Assembly (NCBI RefSeq): GCF_004341365.1
Contig: NZ_SLXH01000019.1
Span: 24,833-88,832, forward strand
Length of the DNA: 64,000 nt
Reading direction: 5' to 3'
From: Simplicispira metamorpha
Lineage (GTDB): Bacteria; Pseudomonadota; Gammaproteobacteria; Burkholderiales; Burkholderiaceae_C
A program made the position numbers and the translations under genes. The first letter of the stretch is position 1. The number at the start of each line of letters is the position of its first letter. A model generated the notes under the pieces. The model was not told where the DNA came from. It worked only from the letters and a program-made list of their open reading frames with translations, and ran no database searches. Shown here in pieces: positions 49,805 through 59,802 of the stretch.

Positions 49805-50434
49805 ATGACGCTCTCGATAGTGGCGGGCCGCTGGCGGCTGGGCGTGCGTGGTGCGGTGTTGGCAGCCGCATTGGCGCTGACCACGGCGCTGGCCATGGCC
49901 GATGGCGCTCCGTCTGGCGCACCGCCCGATGTGGCCGCCACTGCCGATGCCACCGATGCTGATGGCGCCCAGACGCCCTCGGCAGAATCTCCCCAGCTGG
50001 GGCTGCGTCCACCGCTGGCAGGGGCGCTGGCCGTAGGGGCTGGTGTCGATACCGATGCCGATGCTGAGAGCGCGGACACCCCGGCCTACCAACCCTTGGT
50101 GTCGAAAATCACGCCGCCGCGCCAGGAGTACGGCCTGGCCTCGTGGTACGGCGCGCAATTGCACCGCAAACGTACCGCCAGCGGCGAGCGCTTTGACATG
50201 CACGCCCTGACCGCCGCGCACCGCACATTGCCTTTTGGCTCGCTGGTGTGCGTGCGCAGCCTGACCACGGGGCGTGAGGTGGTGGTGCGCATCAATGACC
50301 GTGGCCCGCATACCCCTGGCCGGGTCATCGACCTGAGCCGTGCTGCCGCAGATGCGCTGGGCATGCTGGACTTGGGCACCAAGCAGGTGGCGCTGTTCGA
50401 CAGCACCGACGAGGGTGAATGCCCCGACTCCTGA
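49805..50434 (+). CDS. rlpA: RlpA-family septal-ring lytic transglycosylase
   Basis: A 209-residue exported protein. N-terminal signal segment (GAVLAAALALTTALAMA) without a clear lipobox, an Ala/Asp-rich linker to about residue 95, then the double-psi beta-barrel DPBB domain: GLASWYGAQLHRKRTASGE, AAHRTLPFGSLVCV, VVVRINDRGPHTPGR. The Glu/His/Asp pattern of RlpA is present; the enzyme cleaves denuded peptidoglycan strands at division. No SPOR domain follows, so it is shorter than E. coli RlpA. ATG 49805 has AAGGTG 7 nt upstream; an earlier ATG at 49769 is possible. Confidence 0.85.
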   Translation: MTLSIVAGRWRLGVRGAVLAAALALTTALAMADGAPSGAPPDVAATADATDADGAQTPSAESPQLGLRPPLAGALAVGAGVDTDADAESADTPAYQPLVSKITPPRQEYGLASWYGAQLHRKRTASGERFDMHALTAAHRTLPFGSLVCVRSLTTGREVVVRINDRGPHTPGRVIDLSRAAADALGMLDLGTKQVALFDSTDEGECPDS

Positions 50435-50466
50435 GGCCCTGCGCCGCAGCGCCGGGCCTGCACGCT

Positions 50467-51357
50467 TTAACTGCCCGATTCGAGCGTGTGTGTGGCGTGC
50501 TTGTCTTGTGCCAGCAGGGTTGCCATCTGGGGTAGCGCGTCTTTCAGTGCCGCCTTCAGGGTGTGTGGCGGGTTGATGAGGAACATGCCGCTGGCGGGCA
50601 GACCGGGGCGCTTGGTCTGGCCTTCCAGGGTTTCGGTGATCTTGCTGGATTTGACGGTGAGCGTGGCGTGCAGCCAGCTTTTGCCTGCTTTTTGCGCCAT
50701 GGTTTTCAGCCGGCGCGGTAGGTCATGCGCCTCGGGGCGTGGAATGATCGGGTACCAGACGGCATACGTGCCGGTGGCAAAGCGCTTGAGGCTGTCTTGC
50801 ACCATGTCCAGCACCTTGCCGTAATCGCTCTTGATTTCATAGCTGGGATCGCACAGCACAAGCGCCCTGCGCGCCGGTGGAGGCAAAAACTTCTTGATGC
50901 CTTCAAAACCGTCTTCGTGCAGCACGGCCACCTGGCGGCCCGCTTCCAGCTGGGCCACGTTGCCCGCCAGCGAGCGCATGTCCGAGGGGTGCAGCTCAAA
51001 CAGTTTGAGCTTGTCGTGGGCGCGCAGCAGGTGCTGGATGATGAAAGGCGAACCAGGGTACACCTTGGTGCTATGGCCTGTGTTGAAGCTGCGCACCAGC
51101 TCCAGATAGGCTTGCAAGGCCGGGGTCAACGGTGTGCTTGCGCTGGCAGCGGCCAGGCGCAGAATGCCGTCGGCGGCTTCGGCGCTGGTTTTGGCGTAGT
51201 CGCCATCGAGCCGGTACAGACCCGCTCCCGCGTGGGTGTCCAGCACGGTGAGTGCGGCATCTTTCTCTGTAAGGTATTGCAGGGCGGCAATCAATACCGT
51301 GTGCTTGAGCACATCGGCATGGTTGCCCGCATGGAAGGCGTGGCGGTAACTGAACAT
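50467..51357 (-). CDS. rlmJ: 23S rRNA (adenine2030-N6)-methyltransferase RlmJ
   Basis: A 296-residue SAM-dependent methyltransferase. Family hallmarks: start FSYRHAFHAGNHADVLKH, motif I VLDTHAGAGLY, catalytic DPSYEIKSDY in the D/N-P-P-Y position, and VWYPIIPR. Methylates A2030 of 23S rRNA. Located back to back with the Ser/Thr kinase gene across a 153 bp gap. The longer open frame upstream of 51357 is not conserved. Confidence 0.94.
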   Translation of the reverse strand: MFSYRHAFHAGNHADVLKHTVLIAALQYLTEKDAALTVLDTHAGAGLYRLDGDYAKTSAEAADGILRLAAASASTPLTPALQAYLELVRSFNTGHSTKVYPGSPFIIQHLLRAHDKLKLFELHPSDMRSLAGNVAQLEAGRQVAVLHEDGFEGIKKFLPPPARRALVLCDPSYEIKSDYGKVLDMVQDSLKRFATGTYAVWYPIIPRPEAHDLPRRLKTMAQKAGKSWLHATLTVKSSKITETLEGQTKRPGLPASGMFLINPPHTLKAALKDALPQMATLLAQDKHATHTLESGS

Positions 51358-51510
51358 GGCGCTATGGTAACTACTGCTGGCGCTGGCCGTGGGCGGCGTA
51401 TGTGTGGGGCATTTTTCGTGCGCTGAAGTGACGTGGGTCACGGTTTTGGCGTGTGCATGGTGGATGATGGCGCCTTTCTTCTTGTTACCACCCGTCACGT
51501 ATTTGCCACC

Positions 51511-53415
51511 ATGACTGATAGTTCCCGTTCCGCTCCCGTGTCTGCGGCGCGCCATGTGGACGCCTTGCCCGCAGGCACGCACCTGGCTGAGTTTGAGATT
51601 GTTGCGTTGCTGGGCGTGGGTGGTTTTGGCATGGTGTACCAGGCTTTTGACCACTCCCTGCACCGGGCGGTGGCCATCAAGGAATACATGCCCTCGGCCC
51701 TGGCGGGGCGTGCCGATGGATTGGCGCTGTCGGTGCGAACGCCAGCCGATGCGCCAGCGTTTGAGGCCGGTCTGAAGTCCTTTGTGGGTGAGGCGCGCTT
51801 GCTGGCCCAGTTTGACCACCCCTCCCTGGTCAAGGTGTTTCGCTTCTGGGAGGCCAATCACACGGCCTACATGGTCATGCCCTTGTACAGCGGCATGACC
51901 TTCAAACAGGCGCGCAGCCAAATGCGTGCGCCCCCGTCAGAGGCCTGGTTGCGCAAGGTGCTGTGGTCGGTGCTGGGTGCCCTGCGCACCTTGCACGATG
52001 GCCACACGCTGCACCGCGACATCTCGCCTGACAACATTTTCTTGCAGGACGTGGGGCCGCCGGTGCTGCTGGATCTGGGCGCTGCACGCCATGCCATCAA
52101 CGACCGTGACCGCAAGCACACTGCCGTGCTCAAGGTCAATTACGCGCCCATTGAACAATACGCCAGCGGCGATGCCGAGCTGCCGCAAGGCCCCTGGAGC
52201 GATCTGTACTCGCTGGCGGCCGTGGTCTATGGCTGCCTGTGCAACGATGCGCCGCTGCCTTCCACGCTGCGCTCCATCCGCGACCGCATGGTGCCCTTGG
52301 CGCGCGTGGCAAAAACCGTCGAAGACCAGTTTGGCCAGGAGTATTCAGGGGCCTTTGTGGCCGCCATTGCGCAGGCGCTGGCGCTGCGCCCCGAAGAGCG
52401 TCCCCAGAGCATCGACGCCTTTTTGCAGGCCATGGCCATGACGGTGCCGCCCGCCGCGCTGGAACACTTTGATTTTCGTGCCGAGCTGGGTGACATCTGG
52501 GTGGAGCCCACCGACCAGCCTGGCCCCGGATTGGCCGTGACCACGGTGGACCTGGCCTCTGCCGCCTTGCCGCCGCATGCTGCGGCGCGGGCCGCCGCGC
52601 CGGTGCCGGATGCGGGTGGGATGCCGCCACGCTCCAGCGCCGTCGGTGGCCGACCGGCCGATGCGGGGGATACCGTGTTGGTCGATGCAGGCGACACCGT
52701 ATTGCTGGACGATGGACGCCACCACGTACCAGTGTCGCCCCCTGAAGACCCTGCCGCTGTTCTGGAGAGTGCCAGGCCGGTGCGTGGTCTGGAGCACCAC
52801 CGCGCTGCATCTGCCGGGGGGCAGGCCCGTGTGGCCAAGAGTTCGGGGCGCACGCTGGCCGTGGGGCTGTTGGTGGGGGGCACGTTGGCGGTGCTGGCCG
52901 CTGTCTGGGCACTGTCGGGTGGTCGCACCGGCGCGCCTGCCGCCGTGGCGCCGGTTGAGGACATACTGACCGAAATGGCCGATCCCGCTGCCAGTGGCGC
53001 CTTGGCGCCCGCTTCTGCTGCCCCCGACGGCGATGCCTTGGCCGAAGCCACCGAGCCTGCGGCCTCCATGGCGTTGGCAGCATCCGACGCTGCGCCAGCC
53101 ACCCCCGCCTTTGTACCCAAGACCGATCCGCGCGCCGTCTCCAACGCCTTGCCGCGCGCCTCTGCACCGCGCCGCGCACCGGTCGTACCCCCTGCGCCGG
53201 TGCCTGCGCCCGCCCCGCAGGCGCCTGCACCGACCCCGGCGCCTGCACCCGAGCGTCCGCGCCCCCAGCCTGCCCGCTTGTGCGAAGACAGCAGCGCCCT
53301 GACCCGCAGCATGTGCCTGCGCAGCGAATGCCGCCAGCCTGTCCATGCCAACTTGCCGGTGTGTGTGGAATTCCGCAAGCAGATGGAGCCATTGGAAGTG
53401 CACCCGCAAAACTAA
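51511..53415 (+). CDS. Membrane-anchored Ser/Thr protein kinase (PknB/PpkA type)
   Basis: A 634-residue Hanks-type kinase. Glycine loop LLGVGGFGMVYQA, Lys in VAIKEYMPS, catalytic HRDISPDN (H168-N175), and DLGAAR in place of DFG. The juxtamembrane region has a doubled DTVL motif (T388 and T396) resembling FHA-recognised phosphothreonine sites. One membrane helix at about residues 447-470, a long Ala/Pro-rich stalk, then a four-Cys C-terminal tail (CEDS, CLRSEC, PVCVEF). The periplasmic tail may be disulfide-stapled. No phosphatase, FHA or type VI secretion gene is near, so its pathway is unknown. Confidence 0.9.
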   Translation: MTDSSRSAPVSAARHVDALPAGTHLAEFEIVALLGVGGFGMVYQAFDHSLHRAVAIKEYMPSALAGRADGLALSVRTPADAPAFEAGLKSFVGEARLLAQFDHPSLVKVFRFWEANHTAYMVMPLYSGMTFKQARSQMRAPPSEAWLRKVLWSVLGALRTLHDGHTLHRDISPDNIFLQDVGPPVLLDLGAARHAINDRDRKHTAVLKVNYAPIEQYASGDAELPQGPWSDLYSLAAVVYGCLCNDAPLPSTLRSIRDRMVPLARVAKTVEDQFGQEYSGAFVAAIAQALALRPEERPQSIDAFLQAMAMTVPPAALEHFDFRAELGDIWVEPTDQPGPGLAVTTVDLASAALPPHAAARAAAPVPDAGGMPPRSSAVGGRPADAGDTVLVDAGDTVLLDDGRHHVPVSPPEDPAAVLESARPVRGLEHHRAASAGGQARVAKSSGRTLAVGLLVGGTLAVLAAVWALSGGRTGAPAAVAPVEDILTEMADPAASGALAPASAAPDGDALAEATEPAASMALAASDAAPATPAFVPKTDPRAVSNALPRASAPRRAPVVPPAPVPAPAPQAPAPTPAPAPERPRPQPARLCEDSSALTRSMCLRSECRQPVHANLPVCVEFRKQMEPLEVHPQN

Positions 53416-53456
53416 AGGCGCGTTCTGAAAAACACCCGCCAAAATAGGCGGCGTTA

Positions 53457-53462
53457 TATAAT
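53457..53462 (+). promoter_or_regulatory. Minus-10 element of the rplM-rpsI promoter
   Basis: Perfect TATAAT 165 bp before rplM. The intervening leader (about 53470-53627) is G/C-rich with a possible GCAGGCAGCAATGCCTGC hairpin (53500-53517), consistent with an autoregulated ribosomal leader. Confidence 0.55.
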
Positions 53463-53627
53463 CGCGGGCTTCGCAGCGCTTGCGCGACTCCGCGGCGAAG
53501 GCAGGCAGCAATGCCTGCAAGTACCACCTAAGAGATTTCCACCCTAGAGAAACACCGACCGTGGAAAAGAGTCCCCAGGACGCCAGCCCCTGTTCCAGGC
53601 TGGTCAAACCCTCGAAAGAGAAAACTC

Positions 53628-54056
53628 ATGAAAACTTTCAGCGCCAAACCCGCTGAGGTCGTGCACGAGTGGTTTGTGATTGACGCCACCGATAAGGTGC
53701 TCGGCCGGGTAGCCAGCGAAGTTGCCCTCCGTCTGCGCGGCAAACACAAAGCCATTTATACGCCTCACGTCGATACCGGTGACTTCATCGTCATCATCAA
53801 CGCCGCCAAGCTCAAGGTCACCGGTACCAAGAACCTGGACAAGGTGTACTACCGCCACTCCGGCTATCCCGGCGGCATCACAGCCACCAACTTCCGCGAT
53901 CTGCAAGCCAAGTTTCCTGGCCGCGCACTCGAAAAGGCTGTCAAGGGCATGCTGCCCAAGGGCCCGCTCGGTTACGCCATGATCAAGAAACTCAAGGTGT
54001 ACGGTGGTGCTGAGCATCCCCACACCGCCCAACAGCCCAAAGTGCTGGAACTGTAA
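53628..54056 (+). CDS. rplM: 50S ribosomal protein L13
   Basis: 142 residues, the standard length. Family stretches: [41 protein letters not shown] and [18 protein letters not shown]. Early-assembling 23S rRNA-binding protein. Followed 11 bp later by rpsI as in almost all bacteria. Confidence 0.98.
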   Translation: MKTFSAKPAEVVHEWFVIDATDKVLGRVASEVALRLRGKHKAIYTPHVDTGDFIVIINAAKLKVTGTKNLDKVYYRHSGYPGGITATNFRDLQAKFPGRALEKAVKGMLPKGPLGYAMIKKLKVYGGAEHPHTAQQPKVLEL

Positions 54057-54067
54057 GGAGCCTTGAG

Positions 54068-54460
54068 ATGATTGGTGAATGGAACAATGGCACCGGCCGT
54101 CGCAAGTCCAGCGTCGCCCGCGTGTTTCTGAAAAAAGGCTCTGGCAAGATCACGATCAACGGCAAGGACATCCAGTCCTACTTTGGCCGTGAAACTTCGA
54201 TCATGATCGCCAAGCAACCTCTGGCACTGACCAACCATGTCGAAACTTTCGACGTGATGATCAACGTGCACGGTGGTGGTGAATCCGGCCAGGCTGGCGC
54301 TGCCCGCCACGGTATCACCCGCGCTCTGATTGACTACGATGCAACGCTCAAGCCCGTGCTGAGCCAAGCCGGCTTCGTGACGCGCGATGCGCGTGAAGTC
54401 GAACGTAAGAAGGTCGGTCTGCGTTCTGCACGCCGCGCCAAGCAGTTCTCCAAGCGTTAA
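54068..54460 (+). CDS. rpsI: 30S ribosomal protein S9
   Basis: 130 residues with [18 protein letters not shown] at the start, [18 protein letters not shown] in the middle and the basic tail [12 protein letters not shown] whose final Lys-Arg reaches the P-site tRNA. Second gene of rplM-rpsI; preceded by AAGGAG 8 nt before the ATG. Confidence 0.98.
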   Translation: MIGEWNNGTGRRKSSVARVFLKKGSGKITINGKDIQSYFGRETSIMIAKQPLALTNHVETFDVMINVHGGGESGQAGAARHGITRALIDYDATLKPVLSQAGFVTRDAREVERKKVGLRSARRAKQFSKR

Positions 54461-54482
54461 TCCGCTTTTTGCCTGCCACCAA

Positions 54483-54514
54483 GCCGCCCCGGGTTCACGC
54501 CTGGTGCGGCTTTG
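54483..54514 (+). terminator. Terminator after rpsI
   Basis: GCCGCCCCGGG, loop TTCACG, CCTGGTGCGGC, then TTTGTTGTT. 22 bp after the rpsI stop. Confidence 0.8.
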
Positions 54515-54622
54515 TTGTTGGTGGCAATGCCCCTACCGGGGTTGTCGGCAAAAGCCGCTGGCCTGAATGGCCGACCATTTTTCAGTAGTATTTGGCCCAA
54601 CCCTAGAAATCCCGGAGTCTCC

Positions 54623-54985
54623 ATGAGCGCTGTTGCCGAAAACATCCAGACCGAAATGCCCGCCCCCATCCTGTTTACCGACAGCGCGGCGGCCAAGGTG
54701 GCTGACCTGATTGCCGAAGAAGGCAACCCTGACCTCAAGCTGCGCGTGTTTGTGCAAGGCGGCGGCTGCTCGGGCTTTCAGTATGGCTTCACCTTCGATG
54801 AGATCACCAACGAAGACGACACCACCATGACCAAAAACGGTGTCTCGCTGCTGATCGATGCCATGAGCTACCAGTACCTGGTGGGCGCCGAGATCGATTA
54901 CAAAGAAGACCTGCAAGGCGCGCAGTTTGTCATCAAGAACCCCAACGCCACCACCACCTGCGGCTGCGGTTCGAGCTTTTCCTGA
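54623..54985 (+). CDS. erpA: Iron-sulfur cluster insertion protein ErpA
   Basis: A 120-residue A-type carrier that delivers Fe-S clusters to apo-proteins, notably isoprenoid enzymes. The three cluster-binding cysteines are C49 ([11 protein letters not shown]), C113 and C115 (CGCGSSFS end). Its position after rplM-rpsI is widespread in betaproteobacteria. ATG at 54623 has GGAGTCTCC upstream. Confidence 0.96.
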   Translation: MSAVAENIQTEMPAPILFTDSAAAKVADLIAEEGNPDLKLRVFVQGGGCSGFQYGFTFDEITNEDDTTMTKNGVSLLIDAMSYQYLVGAEIDYKEDLQGAQFVIKNPNATTTCGCGSSFS

Positions 54986-54988
54986 TCC

Positions 54989-56101
54989 TCAGGCGGGGTA
55001 GATAGCCCCCAGCACACGGGCGCCACGGGCGCCCGTAACGCTTTGCAGATTGCCTGGCGCGCCCAGCAAAGTCTGGCGCGCCAGCCAGGCGAAAGCGGCG
55101 GCTTCGACCTGCTGCGCTGGCAGGCCATGGGCATCGGTGGGTGCTACGGCCACGCCCGGCAGCAGGGCCTGCAAGCGCTGCATCAGGTGCCGGTTGAAGG
55201 CGCCACCCCCACATATGGCCAGTGTTTTGCTATTGTTTCCGTAGCTGCTCACGCTGGATGCGCAAGCGTTTGCGGTCAATTCGGTCAATGTGGCTTGCAC
55301 GTCTTGCGGCGCGGCGTGGCCCATGTCTGCCAATTGCGCTGTCAGCCAAGCGGGGTTGAACAGGTCGCGGCCCGTGCTTTTGGGCGGTGGCTGGTGCAAA
55401 AAGGGCTCGGCTTGCAGCCGCGCCAGCAGTTCGGGCAGCACCTGGCCGCTGGCGGCCCAGGCGCCATCGCGGTCGAAGGGCTGGCCGGTGTGCTGCTGGC
55501 ACCAGTAATCCATCAGTGCGTTGCCGGGGCCGCAGTCAAAGCCCAGTACGCTGCCGTCTGCCCCCAGCACGCTGAGGTTGGCAATGCCGCCAATGTTCAG
55601 CACCAGCGCGCTCTGGCCCGGTTGCCAGAACACCTGTTGGTGGAACGCGGGCACCAGCGGCGCGCCTTGCCCGCCTGCGGCCACGTCGCGGCTGCGAAAG
55701 TCGGCCACCACGGTGATGCCTGTCAGTTCGGCCAGCAGGGCGGGGTTGTTCAGTTGCAGGGTGTAGCCGGTGCCGTCGAAGGCCTGTGGGCGGTGGCGCA
55801 CGGTCTGCCCGTGGGCGCCCAGCGCGCGGATGGCCTGGGCCGGGGTGCCGCTGTCGGCCAGCAGCGCCTGCACGGCCTGGGCGTAGGTGCGTGCCAATGC
55901 GTTGGCCGCCAGTGCGCTGCGGTGCAGTTCATCAGGGCCTGGGGTGTTTAGGGCCCACAATTGTGCTCTTAATTCAGGAGCTAGTGGCGCAGACTGGTGG
56001 TGCGTTACAAGGCATTTTGACCCTGAAAAATCAACCAGCACTGCATCCACCCCGTCCAGTGAGGTGCCCGACATCAGGCCGATATACAGGTCAGAGGGCA
56101 T
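54989..56101 (-). CDS. anmK: Anhydro-N-acetylmuramic acid kinase with two repeat-derived segments
   Basis: Phosphorylates and opens 1,6-anhydroMurNAc from recycled peptidoglycan to MurNAc-6-phosphate. 370 residues, close to the usual length. ATP-fold motifs: GLMSGTSLDGVDAVL, ALGAHGQTVRHRP, NIGGIANLSVL, GFDCGPGNALMD and CGGGAFNRHLM. Residues about 24-47 (FSGSKCLVTHHQSAPLAPEL) and about 278-292 (SSVSSYGNNSKTLA) match copies of the dispersed repeat. It ends 3 bp from the convergent erpA stop, and is transcribed toward it. Confidence 0.92.
   Translation of the reverse strand: MPSDLYIGLMSGTSLDGVDAVLVDFSGSKCLVTHHQSAPLAPELRAQLWALNTPGPDELHRSALAANALARTYAQAVQALLADSGTPAQAIRALGAHGQTVRHRPQAFDGTGYTLQLNNPALLAELTGITVVADFRSRDVAAGGQGAPLVPAFHQQVFWQPGQSALVLNIGGIANLSVLGADGSVLGFDCGPGNALMDYWCQQHTGQPFDRDGAWAASGQVLPELLARLQAEPFLHQPPPKSTGRDLFNPAWLTAQLADMGHAAPQDVQATLTELTANACASSVSSYGNNSKTLAICGGGAFNRHLMQRLQALLPGVAVAPTDAHGLPAQQVEAAAFAWLARQTLLGAPGNLQSVTGARGARVLGAIYPA
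55228..55275 (+). repeat. Partial dispersed repeat inside anmK (3' part of gene)
   Basis: GCTATTGTTTCCGTAGCTGC then TCACGCTGGATGCGC. Left half of the consensus only; in frame with anmK on the opposite strand. Confidence 0.6.
55962..56030 (+). repeat. Dispersed repeat inside anmK (5' part of gene)
   Basis: GTGCTCTTAATTCAGGAGCT then AGTGGCGCAGACTGGTGGTG and ...GGCATTTTGACCCTGAAAAA. In frame with anmK on the opposite strand. Confidence 0.7.
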
Positions 56102-56223
56102 GGGGCGGGCGCAGTGGTGGGGGGTGTAGGGCGGGGCAGCAGGTGGGTACACAGTAAGCTGCCGGGGCGCGCAGGCGGGCGTGGGCAGCGGGCGCGCTGG
56201 GCGGCGCCCGCCTGCGGTTGCGC

Positions 56224-57588
56224 TTACTGGGCGCTGGCCTGCTCAATCAGCTCAGCCGATGCCAGCTGTGTGCGCATGACGGCAGCCAGGCGGTTGAATG
56301 CCGGGCGCGCAGCGGCAGACACCGGTGCAGCCGCTTCGCTTTGCTTGGCGATGAGCATGGGGTCTTGGTGCTGCCCGTTGACGCGGAACTCGAAGTGCAG
56401 GTGCGGGCCGGTGGCCCAGCCGGTGGCGCCCACGGCACCGATGGTCTGGCCTTGCTCTACGGCCTGGTTGGGGCGCACGTCGATGCGGCTCAGGTGGGCA
56501 TAGACGGTGACATGCTGGTTGCGGTGCTTGACGAACACCACATTGCCAAAGCCGTTTTGCGTGCCCGCAAACTCGACCACGCCATCACCGATGGTGCGCA
56601 CGGCCGTGCCCGTGGGCGCGGCAAAGTCGGTGCCCAGGTGGGCGCGCCAGGTTTTGTGGATGGGGTGAAAGCGCATGGCAAAGCCGCTGGACACCCGCGA
56701 GAACTCCAGGGGCGAGGTGAGGTAGGCGCGGCGCAGGCTTTGGCCCGCCAGCGTGTAGTAGGCGCCTTTGGTCGTGCCGGGCTCCTGGAACCACACGGCC
56801 TGGTGCGATTTGCCCTGGTTGTGGAACTCGGCGCTCAGTACGCGGCCACTGCGCAGGGGCTCGCCATCGGCTTCCAGGGTTTCATAGACCAGCGAGAAGC
56901 GGTCGCCTTTGCGCAGCGCACGGCGAAAGTCGATATCACCCGAGAACAACTCTGCCAGCTGCACGGCCACGCCGTCAGGGATGTTGGACGCATCGGTGGC
57001 GGCGAACAGTGAGCTGTGGATGACGCCCCCGGCCAGGCGGCTGGAGACGGTCAGGGGCGCCGTCTCGATGCGCGAGGTGAACTCGCCGCTGTTTGACTTT
57101 TCGACCACCAGGCGCTTGAAGTCACCGCTGTCGTCGTGTGCCCAGCGCGCTGTCAGGCGCAGCAGGCGGTGGTCGTCGGTGGTTTCGGCCTTGATCAGGC
57201 GGCCCGTGCGACCGAGCAGGTTTTGCTGGGCGTGGGTGTCGCGGCGCAGAAAGGCAGCGGCGGCGGGGTCGGCCACGCCCATGCGGCGCAGCAGAGATTC
57301 AGCGGTGTCGCTGCTGCGCACGTTGTCAGAGCGGTACAGCGAGAAGCCAGGCCGGTCGGTCAGCTCAGCCAAGGTGGCGTCGCTGGCCAGGGATTCGACC
57401 GGTTGCTCGACCAGGCGCACAGGCAGCTCGGACGGGTCGGGGCCGAACGAGGCCACGGCAAAGGCACCGCCGCCGCCCGTGAGCAGCAAAAGTGCCAGTG
57501 CAGCGGTAACGCGCTTGGGGTGTTTCTGGATGCCGTGGGAGAGCCGCGAAAGCAAAGCCGCGCTAGCGGTGGTCAAGCCGTTGTTCAA
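56224..57588 (-). CDS. M23-family cell-wall metallopeptidase (MepM-like)
   Basis: A 454-residue envelope protein. One N-terminal membrane anchor ([19 protein letters not shown], residues 27-45), a middle region with an OapA/LysM-like part ([19 protein letters not shown]) and a Csd3-type second domain, then the LytM catalytic domain: [14 protein letters not shown] (Zn ligands His and Asp), [16 protein letters not shown] and [12 protein letters not shown]. Likely a D,D-endopeptidase that opens peptide crosslinks during growth. Divergent from tyrS, as is common in betaproteobacteria; follows no operon partner, anmK being 122 bp downstream. Confidence 0.92.
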   Translation of the reverse strand: MNNGLTTASAALLSRLSHGIQKHPKRVTAALALLLLTGGGGAFAVASFGPDPSELPVRLVEQPVESLASDATLAELTDRPGFSLYRSDNVRSSDTAESLLRRMGVADPAAAAFLRRDTHAQQNLLGRTGRLIKAETTDDHRLLRLTARWAHDDSGDFKRLVVEKSNSGEFTSRIETAPLTVSSRLAGGVIHSSLFAATDASNIPDGVAVQLAELFSGDIDFRRALRKGDRFSLVYETLEADGEPLRSGRVLSAEFHNQGKSHQAVWFQEPGTTKGAYYTLAGQSLRRAYLTSPLEFSRVSSGFAMRFHPIHKTWRAHLGTDFAAPTGTAVRTIGDGVVEFAGTQNGFGNVVFVKHRNQHVTVYAHLSRIDVRPNQAVEQGQTIGAVGATGWATGPHLHFEFRVNGQHQDPMLIAKQSEAAAPVSAAARPAFNRLAAVMRTQLASAELIEQASAQ

Positions 57589-57776
57589 GATGTCTTCCCA
57601 GGGTGAGCGTGTGTCCGGGGCAGAGTCCCGGCGCAGGGGCCGGGTGCGGCGGAGCGCACAGACTGTCGGGCTACAGTGTTTCGAGTCGTTCGAAAAAGCG
57701 GGCTACTAGAATCCGCCACTGCAAAGTGGGGCGAAGTATAGCGAAGCTTGCCACCAGGACATCCAAGGAAACCCTT

Positions 57777-59009
57777 ATGAATCAATCTGTTGTTACATCT
57801 TTTCAGGTATCCGATGGTGTAGGACGAGCGCTTGAAATCTCGCTGCGCGGGGTCGATGAGCTGCTGCCAAAAGACGAGTGGGCCAAGAAACTGGCGCGCG
57901 CTGAAGCCACCGGCCAGCCGCTGCGCATCAAGCTGGGGCTGGACCCGACGGCGCCCGACATCCACATCGGCCACACCGTGGTGCTGAACAAAATGCGCCA
58001 GTTGCAAGACCTGGGCCACCAGGTGATTTTTCTGATTGGCGACTTCACCAGCCTGATTGGCGACCCATCCGGGCGCAACAACACGCGCCCGCCGCTGACG
58101 CCCGAGCAAATCCAGCACAACGCCGAAACCTACTACCAGCAGGCCAGCCTGGTGCTCGACCCCGAGCGCACCGAGATCCGCTACAACAGCGAGTGGTGCA
58201 ACGCACTGGGCGCGGCGGGCATGATCCAGCTGGCCTCGCGCTACACCGTGGCGCGCATGATGGAGCGCAACGATTTCCACGACCGCTTCAAAGCGGGCAG
58301 TCCGATTGCGGTGCATGAGTTTTTGTACCCGCTGATGCAGGGCTACGACTCGGTGGCCCTGAAGTCTGACCTGGAGCTGGGCGGTACCGACCAGAAGTTC
58401 AACCTGCTGATGGGGCGCCATTTGCAGCAGGAATACGGCCAGGAGCCGCAGTGCGTGCTCACCATGCCACTGCTGGTGGGGCTGGATGGCGTCGAGAAGA
58501 TGTCCAAGTCCAAGAACAACTACATCGGCATCACCGAAGACGCCAACACCATGTTTGCCAAGGTGCTGTCCATCTCGGACACGCTGATGTGGGACTGGTA
58601 CACGCTGCTGTCGTTCAAGAGCCTGGCCGAGATTGCCGCGCTCAAGGCCGAGGTGGCAGGCGGGCGCAATCCCAAAGATGCCAAGGTGGCGCTGGCCAAA
58701 GAGATCACGGCGCGTTTTCACAACGTGTCGGCGGCGGATTCGGCGGAGCAGGACTTCATCAACCGCAGCAAGGGCGGTGTGCCCGATGACATCCCTGAGG
58801 TGGCGTTGTCTGGCGCGCCGCTGGGCATCGGTGCCTTGCTCAAGCAGGCGGGCCTGGCGCCTTCGGGCAGCGAGGCCAACCGCCTGATCGACGGTGGCGG
58901 CGTGCGCGTCGATGGCAGCGTGGTCAGCGACAAGGGCCTGAAGCTGGCCGCAGGCACCTACGTGGTGCAGGTGGGCAAGCGCAAGTTTGCCAAGGTGACG
59001 CTGGCCTGA
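57777..59009 (+). CDS. tyrS: Tyrosyl-tRNA synthetase (TyrZ type)
   Basis: Charges tRNA-Tyr. 410 residues with class I motifs [12 protein letters not shown] (HIGH) and [14 protein letters not shown] (KMSKS), plus a C-terminal S4 domain ([17 protein letters not shown]). The exact HIGH and KMSKS sequences place it in the TyrRZ group rather than with E. coli TyrS, whose second motif is KFGKT. ATG 57777 follows AAGGAA by 6 nt. Confidence 0.96.
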   Translation: MNQSVVTSFQVSDGVGRALEISLRGVDELLPKDEWAKKLARAEATGQPLRIKLGLDPTAPDIHIGHTVVLNKMRQLQDLGHQVIFLIGDFTSLIGDPSGRNNTRPPLTPEQIQHNAETYYQQASLVLDPERTEIRYNSEWCNALGAAGMIQLASRYTVARMMERNDFHDRFKAGSPIAVHEFLYPLMQGYDSVALKSDLELGGTDQKFNLLMGRHLQQEYGQEPQCVLTMPLLVGLDGVEKMSKSKNNYIGITEDANTMFAKVLSISDTLMWDWYTLLSFKSLAEIAALKAEVAGGRNPKDAKVALAKEITARFHNVSAADSAEQDFINRSKGGVPDDIPEVALSGAPLGIGALLKQAGLAPSGSEANRLIDGGGVRVDGSVVSDKGLKLAAGTYVVQVGKRKFAKVTLA

Positions 59010-59080
59010 GCTGCCGACCGTGCCTGGCCCTGGCCCCACGCGCCGGGCGCTGTGCTGTAAAGCTGCGGCACCGGCGCCAC

Positions 59081-59521
59081 TCAGGCGGCCAGGGGCTGCG
59101 CTGCGCTGCGCGCTTGCAGCGCGTTCTGGGCGCGCAGAAACGGCAGGTACGAGCGGTCTACCTCGCAGATGTGGTGTACCAGCCATTCTTTGAGAAAGTC
59201 CAGCGCCTCAAAGGTCACTTCCTCGCCGTCCTCAAAGCGCATCAGCAAGTCCATGGCCTTGCCGGTAAAACTGTCGTGCTGGGCTTTGTGCGCGGGCGTG
59301 TCGGGGTAGTCGTGCTGCTGGAACATCACCTCTTCGACGATGAAGTGGTTGTGCGTGTAGTCCACCAGCCCCTCCAGCACATCGCCGATGGCCTCGCGCC
59401 GGGGCAGGTCGTGGGACAGCTCGTCGTGCAGCTGGTTGGTCAGGTCCACCAGCCGCTGGTGTTGCTGGTCGATCTCGTCGATTCCCAGCTCCAGCGCGCT
59501 GGTCCATGGCATGAATGTCAT
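59081..59521 (-). CDS. Bacteriohemerythrin
   Basis: A 146-residue four-helix protein with a di-iron oxygen-binding site. Iron ligands are visible as the family set: IDQQHQRLVDLTNQLHDE, YTHNHFIVEEVMFQQHDYP, KAQHDSF and WLVHHICEVDRSYL (H-x4-D ligands). Likely carries or senses O2, or protects iron enzymes. ATG at 59519-59521 fits the family start MPWTSALELGID; no partner genes nearby. Confidence 0.93.
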   Translation of the reverse strand: MTFMPWTSALELGIDEIDQQHQRLVDLTNQLHDELSHDLPRREAIGDVLEGLVDYTHNHFIVEEVMFQQHDYPDTPAHKAQHDSFTGKAMDLLMRFEDGEEVTFEALDFLKEWLVHHICEVDRSYLPFLRAQNALQARSAAQPLAA

Positions 59522-59802
59522 CGCAAAACCCCCTTTGGTGTGCTTCTGCAAAAGTCGTGCCAAAAGCCGTTTCACACGCCCGCCGATTTTGCAAACCATG
59601 GTTGTAGAAGGGCTTTTCACGCACAGGTTTGCGCCGCGTCAAGGGTTGGCACTGGCTGGGCGCTGCGTGAGGGTTTGTCCGGAGCGGCTGCGCGCCCGGC
59701 TGCCGCCTCGGGCCAGTGGCGTGCCGCACCGATAATCGCGCCCACCACCGGCGCCAGGGCACCGCCCCCGCGCGCCACCCCACTTTCACCGACGAGAACC
59801 CC

